A stretch of 64,000 nt of DNA from Bradyrhizobium arachidis (GTDB lineage: Bacteria > Pseudomonadota > Alphaproteobacteria > Rhizobiales > Xanthobacteraceae). Positions within the stretch are counted from its first letter, which is position 1. Each line of letters opens with the position of its first letter. Under the pieces are notes generated by a model. The model saw only the letters and a list, made by a program, of their open reading frames with translations, was not told the origin of the DNA and did not search any database. The stretch covers positions 2,356,001-2,420,000 of the forward strand of contig NZ_CP077970.1 of NCBI RefSeq assembly GCF_024758505.1. The letters are read 5' to 3'. Below are positions 20,101 through 28,532 of the stretch, piece after piece. Made by a program: the position numbers and the translations under genes.

Positions 20101-20456
20101 TTGACCACGAGCTCGGTGATGACCCTCAAGCCCCGCCGCTGCGCCTCCTGGATGAAGCGCTTGAAGTCCTTCATCGTCCCGAAATCGGGGTTGACCGAGC
20201 CGTAGTCGGCGATGTCGTAGCCGTCGTCGCGGCCGGGCGAGGGATAGAACGGCAACAGCCACAGCGCAGTGACGCCGAGATCCTGCAGATAGGGCAGCTT
20301 CTCGGTGAGCCCCGCGAAGTCGCCGATGCCGTCATTGTTGCTGTCGGCAAAGGCCTTGACGTGGAGCTGGTAGATGATGGCGTCCTTGTACCAGAGCTCG
20401 TCCGCGACTTCGGCCGCCTGCGCCTTCTTGGCATCGACAGAGGAGAGAACGTTCAT
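17163..20456 (-). CDS. treS: TreS-maltokinase fusion (trehalose synthase / maltose alpha-D-glucosyltransferase fused to Mak)
   Basis: A 1097-residue fusion. The first half is a TreS GH13 domain ([55 protein letters not shown] with nucleophile Asp; [42 protein letters not shown]). The second half is a maltokinase (Pep2/Mak) with [13 protein letters not shown] and [16 protein letters not shown], the catalytic loop and metal-binding Asp. TreS interconverts trehalose and maltose; the kinase makes maltose-1-phosphate with ATP, the usual substrate of GlgE. It has a strong ribosome site (GAGGAG) and starts 10 bp after the glgE-like gene. Confidence 0.96.
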   Translation of the reverse strand: MNVLSSVDAKKAQAAEVADELWYKDAIIYQLHVKAFADSNNDGIGDFAGLTEKLPYLQDLGVTALWLLPFYPSPGRDDGYDIADYGSVNPDFGTMKDFKRFIQEAQRRGLRVITELVVNHTSDQHRWFKRARRSPPGTSARNWYVWSDTDQKYQGTRIIFTDTEKSNWTWDPEAGAFYWHRFFSHQPDLNFDNPRVVCALIQVMKRWLDAGVDGFRLDAIPYLCEREGTSNENLPETHAIIKRLRQELDAYSRGKLLLAEANQWPEDVQEYFGRGDECHMAYHFPLMPRIYMAIAQEDRFPITDILRQTPDIPASCQWALFLRNHDELTLEMVTDVERDYLWSTYANDPRARINVGIRRRLAPLMDNDRRKIELMNSLLLSFPGTPIVYYGDEIGMGDNIYLGDRNGVRTPMQWSPDRNGGFSRADPARLYAPLIMDPVYGYEAVNVEAQSRSLSSLLNATKRLISVRKSTLAFGRGTMTFIRPANRSVLAYVRQHRDEVILCVANLSRAAQATELDLSPWKDRIPLEMLGRTRFPAIGELPYMITLGPYSFYWFQLQERDKSEPVTPRAVPEFETLVVPVNSTWVSLARERGVFERDVLPGFLSRVRWYPERKPAQIQPKLTSAVPFCDIGDNRPWLAFFETTQQGASSRYVMPMQIEWARFDRERFNPKALAAVRQGAREGTLLDVATDQIFIGLFLRNLSQSLVVDENDLRLDFKPTSRFAEYPVKQPEQIRTIEQANSTALVDNLYVTKIYRQLEAGTNPEIEIGQYLTEVARFANAPALLGTAELVEGDQRSAIGVVHAYVANQGDGWAVTAGYIDRYIDEQRLLPVSETPREQQEQAPYLHYLAQTGKRLAELHLALAAAESADFAPEPIDPAQIKQWTFELKARADRLCELLSERRDGLKEPDRTLFDRLQTVRQGLADRLTTLLPSDIKGLNIRHHGDFRLGQVLIVKDDIFIIDFDGDLRRPLAERRRKLPAARDVAGLIRSIDLAVNAAVGRALKGAPDEQGRLATALGEWRERAAATFFTAYREAMTNSHLWPADQASQEGLVNFFLLDKAFDEVEYELSHRSDGLTAPLTGLLRILSNAESEAHA

Positions 20457-20466
20457 GGCACGCTCC

Positions 20467-22419
20467 TCAAGCCAGACAACGGAAGATCAGGGCGGGATCG
20501 TGATACGGATCGATCCGCAGGCGGATGCCGCCCCATTCGATTGGAATGTGCTCGCCCGTCACGAGGTTTTCCACCGCCGAGACGTGGCGGCGCTGGCCAT
20601 CGACATCGCGCGTGATGTCGCCGAGCGGCAGCCATAATTCGCGCACATTTCCTGACAGCGCAATCGCAACCAACACCATATTGCCCCGACCGGGTGCCTC
20701 CTTCACATAGGCGACTACCTCGCCATCTTCGATACCGACGAACCGCAGGTTCGCCGTCTGCTGAAGCGCCGCGTTCTCGCTGCGGATGCGATTGAGCGCG
20801 CCGATATAGGACTTGATGTTACCGTCCTGGTCCCAGTCGCGCACCTTGATCGCGTATTTCTCGGAATCGAGATACTCTTCGCGGCCCGGCACGGCTTCGT
20901 GTTCGAGCAGCTCAAAACCGCTATAGACACCGTAATTGCCCGACAGCGTCGCCGCCAGCGCAACGCGGGATTTGAACATCCATGGTTCGCCGTCCTGCAG
21001 ATGATACGGCAGGACATCAGGCGTGTTGACGAACAGGTTCGGCCGATAGAACTCCCGCTCGGGATGGCGCGTCAACTCGCGGAGGTGCTGCTCCAGCTCC
21101 CAAGCCTGAGTGCACCAGGGGAAGTAGCTGAAGGACTGGGCGAAGCCGAGTTTTGCCAGCCCCTTCATCAGCTTCGGCCGCGTGTAGATCTTCGAGAACA
21201 GGATCACGTCGGGATGCCGGCGGCGGATGTCGCGGATCAGCCATTCCCAGAAGGCGAACGGCGCGGTGTCGTGATTGTCGATTGCGAAGGCCGTCACGCC
21301 ATGATCGATCCAGAACAGCATGACGTCGCGGAGCGCGTTCCAAAGCGCGGCGCGGTCCACGCAGTCGAAGTCCGGCGTGACGATGTCCTGATACTTCCCC
21401 GACGGCCCTTCCGCGCGCATCGAGCCATCCGGCCGCCATTTGAACCATTCGGGATGCTCCCGCAGCCAGGGATGGTCGGGCGAGCACTGCACGGCAAAAT
21501 CGAGCGCGAGCTCGAGGCCATATTCCAGGCAGGTGGCGACCAGCGCGCGAAAATCCTCGATGGTGCCGAGCTCGGGATGCAAAGTGTCGTGTCCGCCCTC
21601 GGCTGAGCCGATGGCATAGGGGCAGCCGGGGTCGCTGTCTGCTGCGACCTGTGAATTGTTGCGGCCCTTGCGGTGAGTGCGGCCGATGGGGTGGATCGGC
21701 GTGAAATACAGCACGTCAAATCCCATCGCGGCGATGTCGGGCACCCGCGCGATGCAATCCCGCAAGGTGCCGTGCCGGCCGACGACCTTGCCCTGACTGC
21801 GCGGCATCATTTGGTACCAGGCGCTGAAGCCTGCCTTGTCGCGGTCGGCAACGAGGGGGAACAGGGCCGAGCGGGTCAGGTCCGGCTTCGCCTGGCTCTC
21901 GGCCATGGCATCCCTGAGCTCATGCGCAAGCAGCGGCGCGACGTCGCCCGATTCGAGATAGTCCTCGCACCGCTTCGCGATGACTGCCGCGGCCTCCTGC
22001 CGCGCGCCATAGGCCTTGGTCAGAAGGCCGGCCCCTTCGATCGCCTCGAGGGTTACGTCGGCGCCGGCTTGCCGCCGCAGTTCCAGGTCATGGCGCCAGG
22101 TCGCGAATTCGTCGGTCCAGGCCTCGATCGCATAGGTGTACTGGCCCGGCTCTGACGGGACGAATGACGCAAACCAGCGGTCATTGCCGTGGTGGGTCAT
22201 CGGTGCGCGCTGCCAGTCCCGGTCCGGCTCATGACGCCAAAGCAGATTGGCGCCGATCACGTCATCGCCATCGCGAAAGATATCGGCCCAGACGTCGACG
22301 CGCTCGCCCGCGATCCGCTTGACCGGGAAGCGGCCGCCATCGACCAGCGGATAGACGTCTTCAATAAGGAAAGCGCCGCCGGTTGCGGCACTCTCGACAG
22401 TTTGAATTGTCTTGTTCAC
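20467..22419 (-). CDS. glgE: GlgE homologue (maltose-1-phosphate maltosyltransferase family) with substituted catalytic residue
   Basis: A 650-residue protein with the GlgE N-terminal domain ([35 protein letters not shown]), a helical S-domain and a GH13 barrel ([44 protein letters not shown]). The nucleophile Asp381 (FAIDN) and third Asp468 (VNTPDVLP) are present. However, Lys410 ([10 protein letters not shown]) stands where GlgE has its acid/base Glu (LAEAFTRP), and Ala379 replaces the GH13 Arg two residues before the nucleophile. Spacing 381-410 matches the 29 residues of Streptomyces GlgE. It heads the operon with a GTG start. Family membership is firm; normal maltosyltransferase activity is doubtful. 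Confidence 0.85.
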   Translation of the reverse strand: MNKTIQTVESAATGGAFLIEDVYPLVDGGRFPVKRIAGERVDVWADIFRDGDDVIGANLLWRHEPDRDWQRAPMTHHGNDRWFASFVPSEPGQYTYAIEAWTDEFATWRHDLELRRQAGADVTLEAIEGAGLLTKAYGARQEAAAVIAKRCEDYLESGDVAPLLAHELRDAMAESQAKPDLTRSALFPLVADRDKAGFSAWYQMMPRSQGKVVGRHGTLRDCIARVPDIAAMGFDVLYFTPIHPIGRTHRKGRNNSQVAADSDPGCPYAIGSAEGGHDTLHPELGTIEDFRALVATCLEYGLELALDFAVQCSPDHPWLREHPEWFKWRPDGSMRAEGPSGKYQDIVTPDFDCVDRAALWNALRDVMLFWIDHGVTAFAIDNHDTAPFAFWEWLIRDIRRRHPDVILFSKIYTRPKLMKGLAKLGFAQSFSYFPWCTQAWELEQHLRELTRHPEREFYRPNLFVNTPDVLPYHLQDGEPWMFKSRVALAATLSGNYGVYSGFELLEHEAVPGREEYLDSEKYAIKVRDWDQDGNIKSYIGALNRIRSENAALQQTANLRFVGIEDGEVVAYVKEAPGRGNMVLVAIALSGNVRELWLPLGDITRDVDGQRRHVSAVENLVTGEHIPIEWGGIRLRIDPYHDPALIFRCLA

Positions 22420-22490
22420 GGTGATGCCATTGACAACAAAACAGCGTCTCGTGTCCCCTGCCGGGAACCGACGCTTTGGTACCTATATAG

Positions 22491-22555
22491 AATGCCGCTT
22501 GTGTGTCATTAGTTCCGCAGTTCCGCTCTGGAACGACGGCGGCGGTCAGGGAGTT
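22491..22555. promoter_or_regulatory. Divergent glgE/malQ intergenic region with GGAAC-type elements
   Basis: On the minus strand, GGAAC (22516-22512) is followed after 17 bp by CATT (22494-22491), pointing at the glgE operon. On the plus strand, GGAAC (22530-22534) is followed after 17 bp by AGTT (22552-22555), pointing at malQ. Each is one base away from the EcfG consensus GGAAC-N16/17-CGTT. The placing is suggestive but the matches are imperfect. Confidence 0.25.
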
Positions 22556-22633
22556 AGAGCCGACTATCTTATTCCTCTGCCTCATGAAAACCGATGCCGC
22601 CCGATTGAAGGCGGCGTGCAAGCTGCGTGCCGA

Positions 22634-24589
22634 ATGGATCTTCTAGCTCAAGCCAAAACCAAGGGAATCCAGGCCGAATTCATCGACGCCCTGGGAAAGC
22701 TGCGGGTCACCGCTTCAGACGCGCTCAAATCCATCCTGGCCGCGCTGCCGGACAAGCATGCCTATCGCTTCGTCAGCGGCGCTGTCGTGGTTCGATCAGG
22801 AGGGGATGCCCTCACCGAGCTGACCGAGGCGGCCGCGCTTCCGCTGCGCTGGCAGATTCGCGATGGCGCCAAAACAGTCGGCGAGGGCGAGACACGCGCG
22901 CGGGCGATCGCCTGGCCTGCCGGTCTGCCGTCCGGCTATTTCCGCTTGACGCTGACCGATGCCAAGGGCGTGGAGGAAGAGGCGCCGCTGATCGTCGCGC
23001 CCGAGCGCGCCTTCACCGGCGATTTCGACCGCGGCTGGCTCCTCGCGGTGCAACTCTACAGCGTCCGTTCCGTGCGCAATTGGGGCATCGGCGATTTCAC
23101 CGATCTCGCCGACCTGGTCCGGCTCGCAAACGAGCTCGGCGCCGATGGCGTCGGTCTCAATCCGCTGCACGCGCTGTTCGACGACCGGCCGAGCGATTGC
23201 AGCCCCTATTCGCCGAACAGCCGCCTGTTCCTCAACCCGCTCTATGTCGATGTCGAGGCGATCCCGGAATTTTCGGCCAATCTGCTGCCCGAAGCGCGTG
23301 CGGCCACGGCCTCCTTGCGGGACGGCGATCGCGTCAGATATCGCGACGTGGGGCCGCTGAAATGGCGCGGCCTGCGCGCCGCCTTCGACGCATTCATGGC
23401 CAAGGCGAGTGCAGCACGACGCAAGGAATTCGACGCCTTCCGCGCTGAGCGCGCGCCGCTGTTGCAGCGCTTTGCCTGTTTCGAGGTGCTGCGCCACCGC
23501 TTCACGGGGCATCCCTGGTGGGAATGGCCGGCGGAATGGCGAGAGCCGGATGAGGCGAAATGTGCGGAGCTGCGTGCCGGTCCTGATAGGCGCGAGGTCG
23601 AGTTCGTCGAATTCGTGCAGTGGACTGCGGAAGCACAACTGCACGCGGCCAAGGCGCTTGCCGGCCAGCTCGGCATGAAGGTCGGGCTTTATCTCGACGT
23701 CGCGGTCGGCGTCCAATCCGACGGGTTCGATGCCTGGAACGAGCAGGGCGCGATCTCCCGCCATCTCGCCGTCGGCGCACCGCCTGACGTGCTGAACACC
23801 GTGGGCCAGGATTGGGGCCTCGCTGGCTTCAACGCCGGCGGCCTCGAAGCGCAGTCCTTCGTGCCGTTCGCCGAGATGTTGAGCGCCTCGATGCGCCACT
23901 CCGGTGCCATCCGGCTCGACCATGTGCTGGGCCTGAAGCGGCTCTACCTCGTGCCGCGCGGCTTCAAGCCTGATAACGGCGCCTATGTGCACATGCCGTT
24001 CGATGCGCTGCTCGCCGCCGTCGCGCGCGAGAGCGCCAGGCATCGCTGCATCGTCATCGGCGAGGATCTCGGCACCGTGCCGGAAGGTTTTCGCGAATCC
24101 ATGCAGGACTGGGGCATCTGGTCATACCTGGTCATGATGTTCGAGCGCGACGATGCCGGCCGCTTCCGCAACACCGACCACTACCGGCCCAATGCGCTGG
24201 TGACGCTGAATACGCACGACCTATCGACCTATGCCGGCTGGCGGACCTTCAGCGATCTCAAGATGAAGCAATCGCTCGGGCTCGATCCCGGCGAGAACGA
24301 CGAGGCGCGCTGGCACGCGCTCGGCATGCTCGACGAGATCCTGCGGCACAATTCCATTCAGGCCAACGATCTCTATTCGGTGCTGCGCTTCCTGTCGCGC
24401 ACGCCCTCGCGCCTGCTTGCCGTGTCGCTCGAGGACCTGCTCGGCGTCGTCGACCAGCCCAACATCCCCGGCACGATCGACGAGCATCCGAACTGGCGCC
24501 AGCGGCTGCCCGTGGCGCTCGACAAGATCGCCGCGACGATCGATCTCGCAGCCTTGAAGGCGGCGACGCGGGAACGCTCGCGCGGCTAA
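22634..24589 (+). CDS. malQ: MalQ, 4-alpha-glucanotransferase (amylomaltase)
   Basis: A 651-residue GH77 enzyme with an extra N-terminal domain of about 130 residues before the barrel (RGWLLAVQLYSVRSVRNWGIGDFTDL). Catalytic motifs are AIRLDHVLGLKRLYLVPRG (nucleophile), IVIGEDLGTVPEGF (acid/base) and LNTHDLSTYAGW (third Asp). It disproportionates maltodextrins, lengthening chains for branching or for TreY. The ATG at MDLLAQAKTKG is chosen because the longer in-frame extension to 22412 crosses the divergent promoter region and overlaps glgE. The ribosome site is weak. It is divergent from the glgE-treY operon, and GH15 follows after 33 bp. Confidence 0.94.
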   Translation: MDLLAQAKTKGIQAEFIDALGKLRVTASDALKSILAALPDKHAYRFVSGAVVVRSGGDALTELTEAAALPLRWQIRDGAKTVGEGETRARAIAWPAGLPSGYFRLTLTDAKGVEEEAPLIVAPERAFTGDFDRGWLLAVQLYSVRSVRNWGIGDFTDLADLVRLANELGADGVGLNPLHALFDDRPSDCSPYSPNSRLFLNPLYVDVEAIPEFSANLLPEARAATASLRDGDRVRYRDVGPLKWRGLRAAFDAFMAKASAARRKEFDAFRAERAPLLQRFACFEVLRHRFTGHPWWEWPAEWREPDEAKCAELRAGPDRREVEFVEFVQWTAEAQLHAAKALAGQLGMKVGLYLDVAVGVQSDGFDAWNEQGAISRHLAVGAPPDVLNTVGQDWGLAGFNAGGLEAQSFVPFAEMLSASMRHSGAIRLDHVLGLKRLYLVPRGFKPDNGAYVHMPFDALLAAVARESARHRCIVIGEDLGTVPEGFRESMQDWGIWSYLVMMFERDDAGRFRNTDHYRPNALVTLNTHDLSTYAGWRTFSDLKMKQSLGLDPGENDEARWHALGMLDEILRHNSIQANDLYSVLRFLSRTPSRLLAVSLEDLLGVVDQPNIPGTIDEHPNWRQRLPVALDKIAATIDLAALKAATRERSRG

Positions 24590-24622
24590 CGCTTTAATGT
24601 CGACAATTTTGGTCATACGGAA

Positions 24623-26425
24623 TTGTCACAGAAGATCGAAGACTATGCGCTGATCGGCGATTGCGAGACCGCGGCCCTCATCGGCCGCGACGGCTCGATC
24701 GACTGGCTGTGCTGGCCGGCCTTCGATTCCGACGCCTGCTTTTCAGCCATTCTCGGCACCAACCGCAACGGCCGCTGGCTGATCGCGCCGAGCGGCGACG
24801 TCACCGGCACGTCGCGCCGCTATGCCGGCAACACCCTGATCCTGGAAACGCGCTTCGAGACCGCTGAAGGCAGCGTCGTTCTCGTCGACTTCATGCCGCC
24901 GCGCGGCAAGGCCTCGGACATCGTGCGCCTCGTCCGCGGCCTCACTGGCCGCGTGAAGCTGCAGATGGAGCTCGTGATCCGTTTCGGTTTCGGCGTCGAC
25001 ATTCCCTGGGTGCGCCGGACCGAGGACAATGCGCTGCTCGCGATCTGCGGGCAGGACATGACGGTGCTGCGGACGCCGGTCGAGACCCGCGGCAAGGATC
25101 TCACCACGATCGCGGAGTTCGAGGTCAAGGCCGGCGAGACCGTGTCGTTCGTCTTGACCTATGGTCCGTCGCATCTCGCTCCGCCCGGGCCGATCGATCC
25201 CGAGCTCGCCTTGCAGGAGACGGAGGCGTATTGGACGGACTGGTGCAGTCACTCCACGCACGACGGACCGTATCACGATCTCGTCATGCGCTCCCTGATC
25301 ACATTGAAGGCGCTGACCTTCGCTCCGACCGGCGGCATCGTTGCCGCGCCGACGACGTCGCTGCCCGAAAAGCTCGGCGGCGCCAGGAACTGGGACTATC
25401 GCTTCTGCTGGCTGCGCGATGCCACCTTCACGCTGCTGGCGCTGATGAACTCGGGCTATACCGAGGAAGCCTCGGCCTGGCACAGTTGGCTGCTGCGCGC
25501 GGCGGCCGGCGCGCCGTCCCGGATGCAGATCATGTACGGCATCTGGGGCCAGCGCCGCCTGCTCGAATGGGAGGCCGGCTGGCTCGACGGCTACGAGGGC
25601 GCGCGGCCGGTGCGCGTCGGCAACGCCGCGCATGCGCAACTGCAGCTCGACGTCTATGGCGAGCTGATCGACGCCTTCCACCAGTCGCGCATGGCAAAGC
25701 TGAAGCTCGACGATGAGAGCTGGGCGCTGGAATGTGCCGTGATCAGCCATCTCGCAGAAGTCTGGGACCAACCCGACCACGGCATCTGGGAGCGCCGCGG
25801 CGAGGCGAAGCATTACGTCTTCTCCAAGGTGATGACTTGGGTCGCCTTCGACCGCGGCATCAAGAGCGCCGAAGCCTTTGGCTTCAAGGCGCCGCTGCTG
25901 CACTGGCGAACCCTGCGCGACGCCATCCATCGCGACGTCTGCGAAAAGGGGTTCGATCCGGAGACGAACAGCTTCGTCGAGTCCTATGGCTCAAAGCTGC
26001 TCGATGCCAGCGTGCTGCTGCTGCCCTCGGTCGGCTTCCTGCCCCCGTCCGATCCGCGGGTGCGCGGGACGATCGCGGCGGTGGAGCGCGAGATGATGCG
26101 CGGCGGCTTCGTGCTGCGGCACGATCCGCGCGAAGTCTCCGAGGAGAAGCAACCGGCCGAAGGAGCGTTCCTCGCCTGCAGCCTGTGGCTTGCGGACGCC
26201 TACGTGCTCGCCGGCGACCTCGACAAGGCGCAGGCGCTGTTCGACCGTGTCTGCAGCGTTGCCAACGACGTCGGTCTGCTGGCCGAGGAATACGATCCGG
26301 TTGCGCTGCGCCAGACCGGGAATTTTCCGCAGGCGCTGACCCATATCGCGCTGATCAACACCGCCCACAATCTGTCCGCGGCGCGGGCGAGTAGCGAGAA
26401 GCCCGCCGTGCAGCGGTCGAAATGA
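24623..26425 (+). CDS. Glycoside hydrolase family 15 protein (glucoamylase/trehalase-like)
   Basis: A 600-residue cytoplasmic GH15 protein with the typical opening IEDYALIGDCETAALIGRDG then SIDWLCWPAFDS, the core GGARNWDYRFCWLRDATFTL, IWERRGEAKHYVFSKVM and the late PAEGAFLACSLWLADAYVLAG. Such proteins include glucoamylases, glucodextranases and trehalases; the sequence alone does not settle the substrate. No signal peptide is visible. A TTG start is used (SQKIEDY). With malQ just upstream it could trim maltodextrins to glucose, or could hydrolyse the trehalose made by the facing operon. It ends 3 bp from the HAD gene on the other strand. Confidence 0.88.
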   Translation: MSQKIEDYALIGDCETAALIGRDGSIDWLCWPAFDSDACFSAILGTNRNGRWLIAPSGDVTGTSRRYAGNTLILETRFETAEGSVVLVDFMPPRGKASDIVRLVRGLTGRVKLQMELVIRFGFGVDIPWVRRTEDNALLAICGQDMTVLRTPVETRGKDLTTIAEFEVKAGETVSFVLTYGPSHLAPPGPIDPELALQETEAYWTDWCSHSTHDGPYHDLVMRSLITLKALTFAPTGGIVAAPTTSLPEKLGGARNWDYRFCWLRDATFTLLALMNSGYTEEASAWHSWLLRAAAGAPSRMQIMYGIWGQRRLLEWEAGWLDGYEGARPVRVGNAAHAQLQLDVYGELIDAFHQSRMAKLKLDDESWALECAVISHLAEVWDQPDHGIWERRGEAKHYVFSKVMTWVAFDRGIKSAEAFGFKAPLLHWRTLRDAIHRDVCEKGFDPETNSFVESYGSKLLDASVLLLPSVGFLPPSDPRVRGTIAAVEREMMRGGFVLRHDPREVSEEKQPAEGAFLACSLWLADAYVLAGDLDKAQALFDRVCSVANDVGLLAEEYDPVALRQTGNFPQALTHIALINTAHNLSAARASSEKPAVQRSK

Positions 26426-26428
26426 CGA

Positions 26429-27241
26429 CTAGCCAGCGCCGTTCTGCTGCAGGATCGTTTCCATCGCCGCGGCAAATCCGTCCTGCTCGTTGCTAGCGGT
26501 GACGTGGGTGGCCTGCTGCTTGACGTTGTCGGCGGCGTTGCCCATGGCGAAGGAGACGCCGCTGACGCGAAACATCGCCAGGTCGTTCTGCATGTCGCCG
26601 ATGGTGGCGACCGCGTCGGTCGAGATGCCGAGCCGTCGCGCCATCGCCTGCACGAAGGTGCCCTTGCTGACATCAGGCGGTGTGACGTCGAGATAGTAGG
26701 TCTGCGAGCGCACGGCATGCGCGCTCGTGCCGAGCGCCTCCTGCATCGTCTTTTCGCAGGCCTCAAGGCCAGCAGCATCGGCGCTCGCGCCGACGATTTT
26801 ACAGGCGCGCTCGAGGTATGGCGCGAAGTCCGGCACAACGGTCGGGTCGGAGCGGATCGTACGCTGCTCATGGGCGACATAGCGGCCGTCGGGATTGCGG
26901 ATCAGCCATTCGTCGTTGGTGAAGATCCAAATGTCGGCGCCGAATTTTTCGAGGATTTCGAGGCTCCGTACCGTCGCGGCCTCGGGAATCAAATGCTGCT
27001 CGACCGGATTCATCTGGGGATCGATGATGGACGAGCCGTTGAACGGGCCGACCGGCAGGGTGATCGCCAGTGGTTCGATCAAAAAGCGCATGCCGATTGC
27101 GGGGCGGCTCGAGGTAATGGTGAAGCCAATGCCGGCCTGATGCAGGCGTTGCACCGCTACCCGGGCGCGCTCGGTCAGCGTCTTGTCCTTCGTCAGCAGC
27201 GTCCCGTCGACATCGGAGACCACGAGCGAAATGGGTGTCAT
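26429..27241 (-). CDS. Cof-type HAD-IIB phosphatase
   Basis: A 270-residue HAD hydrolase: motif I VVSDVDGTLLTKD (nucleophile and acid Asp), motif II ITSSRPAIGM, conserved Lys in PDVSKGTFVQAM, and motif III TIGDMQNDLAMF, then ..GVSFAMGNAADNVKQQATHV. This is the Cof/type IIB arrangement, usually sugar-phosphate or cofactor phosphatases. It is the last gene of the pentose-phosphate operon, 9 bp after gntK, so a sugar phosphate is the likely substrate, but this is inference from neighbours. Confidence 0.88.
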   Translation of the reverse strand: MTPISLVVSDVDGTLLTKDKTLTERARVAVQRLHQAGIGFTITSSRPAIGMRFLIEPLAITLPVGPFNGSSIIDPQMNPVEQHLIPEAATVRSLEILEKFGADIWIFTNDEWLIRNPDGRYVAHEQRTIRSDPTVVPDFAPYLERACKIVGASADAAGLEACEKTMQEALGTSAHAVRSQTYYLDVTPPDVSKGTFVQAMARRLGISTDAVATIGDMQNDLAMFRVSGVSFAMGNAADNVKQQATHVTASNEQDGFAAAMETILQQNGAG

Positions 27242-27250
27242 GGCAAGACC

Positions 27251-27796
27251 TTAGGTTTTCGTGGTCATGGGCTTCGTGCCGCCGAATTTCAACTGCCGCA
27301 AGATGCCGTCAACGATCGCCTCGACGGACTCGTCGATCGAGACGGTGATGACGTGCTCGCTCGCTTCCGGCAGTTCGAGTGTCCTGAACTGGCTCGTCAG
27401 AAGTTCAGGCGGCATGAAATGCCCCTTGCGGTGGGCGAGCCGGTCGGCGATCAGCTCCTGCGTTCCCTTCAAGAATACGAAACGGACGTCGTCGCGGCCG
27501 CGCAGCAGCACGTCGCGATAGGTGTGCTTCAGCGCCGAACAGGCGATAATGACGTGCTCACCGGCCTCGCACACCCGGCCGATCTCGTCGGCGATGGCGT
27601 TGAGCCAGGGCCAGCGGTCTTCATCGGTGAGTGGGTGGCCCGCGCTCATTTTCGCGACATTGGCGGCGGGGTGAAAGCTGTCGCCGTCCTCAAAACGCCA
27701 GCCGAGCCGCTCGCCGAGCGCCTTTGCAACTGTGCTCTTGCCCGAACCCGAGACGCCCATCACGATCAGCGCACATGGTGCTTCAGCGCCCGCCAC
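27251..27796 (-). CDS. gntK: Gluconokinase
   Basis: A roughly 181-residue kinase with P-loop MGVSGSGKSTVAKAL, substrate segment FEDGDSFHPAANVAKMSAGH and PLTDEDRWPWLNAI, and the CSALKHTYRDVLR-type motif (here CSALKHTYRDVLL). These define gluconokinase of the GntK/Thermoresistant family, which makes 6-phosphogluconate from gluconate and ATP. That product is the substrate of gnd two genes upstream. A longer frame reaches 27883 but runs deep into pgl; the GTG at 27796 gives the usual family length and a 14-bp overlap with pgl. Confidence 0.92.
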   Translation of the reverse strand: MAGAEAPCALIVMGVSGSGKSTVAKALGERLGWRFEDGDSFHPAANVAKMSAGHPLTDEDRWPWLNAIADEIGRVCEAGEHVIIACSALKHTYRDVLLRGRDDVRFVFLKGTQELIADRLAHRKGHFMPPELLTSQFRTLELPEASEHVITVSIDESVEAIVDGILRQLKFGGTKPMTTKT

Positions 27797-28532
27797 CAAA
27801 CCCCTCCGGAAGCGCGGCTTCATCGACCAGCCAGACCGTCTCGCCCATCGAACGCGCGCGCAGCGCCGGCAGGTTCTCGCCATTGAGAAGGCGCGTCAAG
27901 ATCGCACGCTTCGGAGGCCCCGCCATCTCGAACAGCATTTCGCGGCAGGAAGCGAGCGCGGGCAGCGTGAGCGTCACCCGCGGCACGAAAGGCGCGACAT
28001 TGGCCTTGGGTACGCCGACGACCCAGTGCTCGGTCTCGTCAAGCGCGGGATAATCAGGGAATAGCGAGGCCGTATGGCCGTCGGGTCCTGCCCCCATCAG
28101 CACGAGGTCGAACAGTGGCCGCGCCGGATCGAGATCCGCAGCGCCGTAGAAGGACTGCAGCTCGCGGGCATAGGCCTCCGCGCTTGCATCGGGGCCTTCG
28201 GTTGTGGTCGGGATCGGATGGATGTTGGCCGGCGGGGCATTGTGGTTCAGGAAGATCTCGCGCGCGACCGTCATATTGTTGAGGGGGTCGCTTTCGGCCA
28301 CGAAGCGCTCGTCGCCGATGAACCAGTGCACACGCGCCCAGGGAATCTTGTCGCGATAGGCGTCGGAGCCGAGCTGGCGATACAGGAGTGCTGGGCTCGA
28401 TCCGCCGGTGAGGCAGATTGCAATGCGACCGGGGTTGGCTGATATCTGCGCCATCACCCGCTCCGCCGCCATGCGCGCAAGCGCGTCGGCATCGGTTGCG
28501 ACGATGAGCTGTGGCCTGTCCGCTGGTGCCAT
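27783..28532 (-). CDS. pgl: 6-phosphogluconolactonase (DevB type)
   Basis: A 249-residue protein with AICLTGGSSPALLYRQL and the DevB signature VHWFIGDERFVAESDPLNNM, then GPDGHTASLFPDYPAL. It hydrolyses 6-phosphogluconolactone, the second step of the oxidative pentose phosphate and Entner-Doudoroff pathways. The zwf stop and pgl start share one base (TGATG), and gntK overlaps its 3' end, so translation is probably coupled. Confidence 0.95.
   Translation of the reverse strand: MAPADRPQLIVATDADALARMAAERVMAQISANPGRIAICLTGGSSPALLYRQLGSDAYRDKIPWARVHWFIGDERFVAESDPLNNMTVAREIFLNHNAPPANIHPIPTTTEGPDASAEAYARELQSFYGAADLDPARPLFDLVLMGAGPDGHTASLFPDYPALDETEHWVVGVPKANVAPFVPRVTLTLPALASCREMLFEMAGPPKRAILTRLLNGENLPALRARSMGETVWLVDEAALPEGFGGGR

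Noticed and set aside
17877..20615. 912-codon open frame antisense to treS
   Set aside because: Long open antisense frames arise from GC3 bias. No start signal or family motif is seen, and treS-maltokinase explains the region fully.
22412..22633. In-frame N-terminal extension of malQ from 22412
   Set aside because: It would overlap the glgE start and read through the divergent promoter region; the 4-alpha-glucanotransferase pattern begins near MDLLAQAKT.
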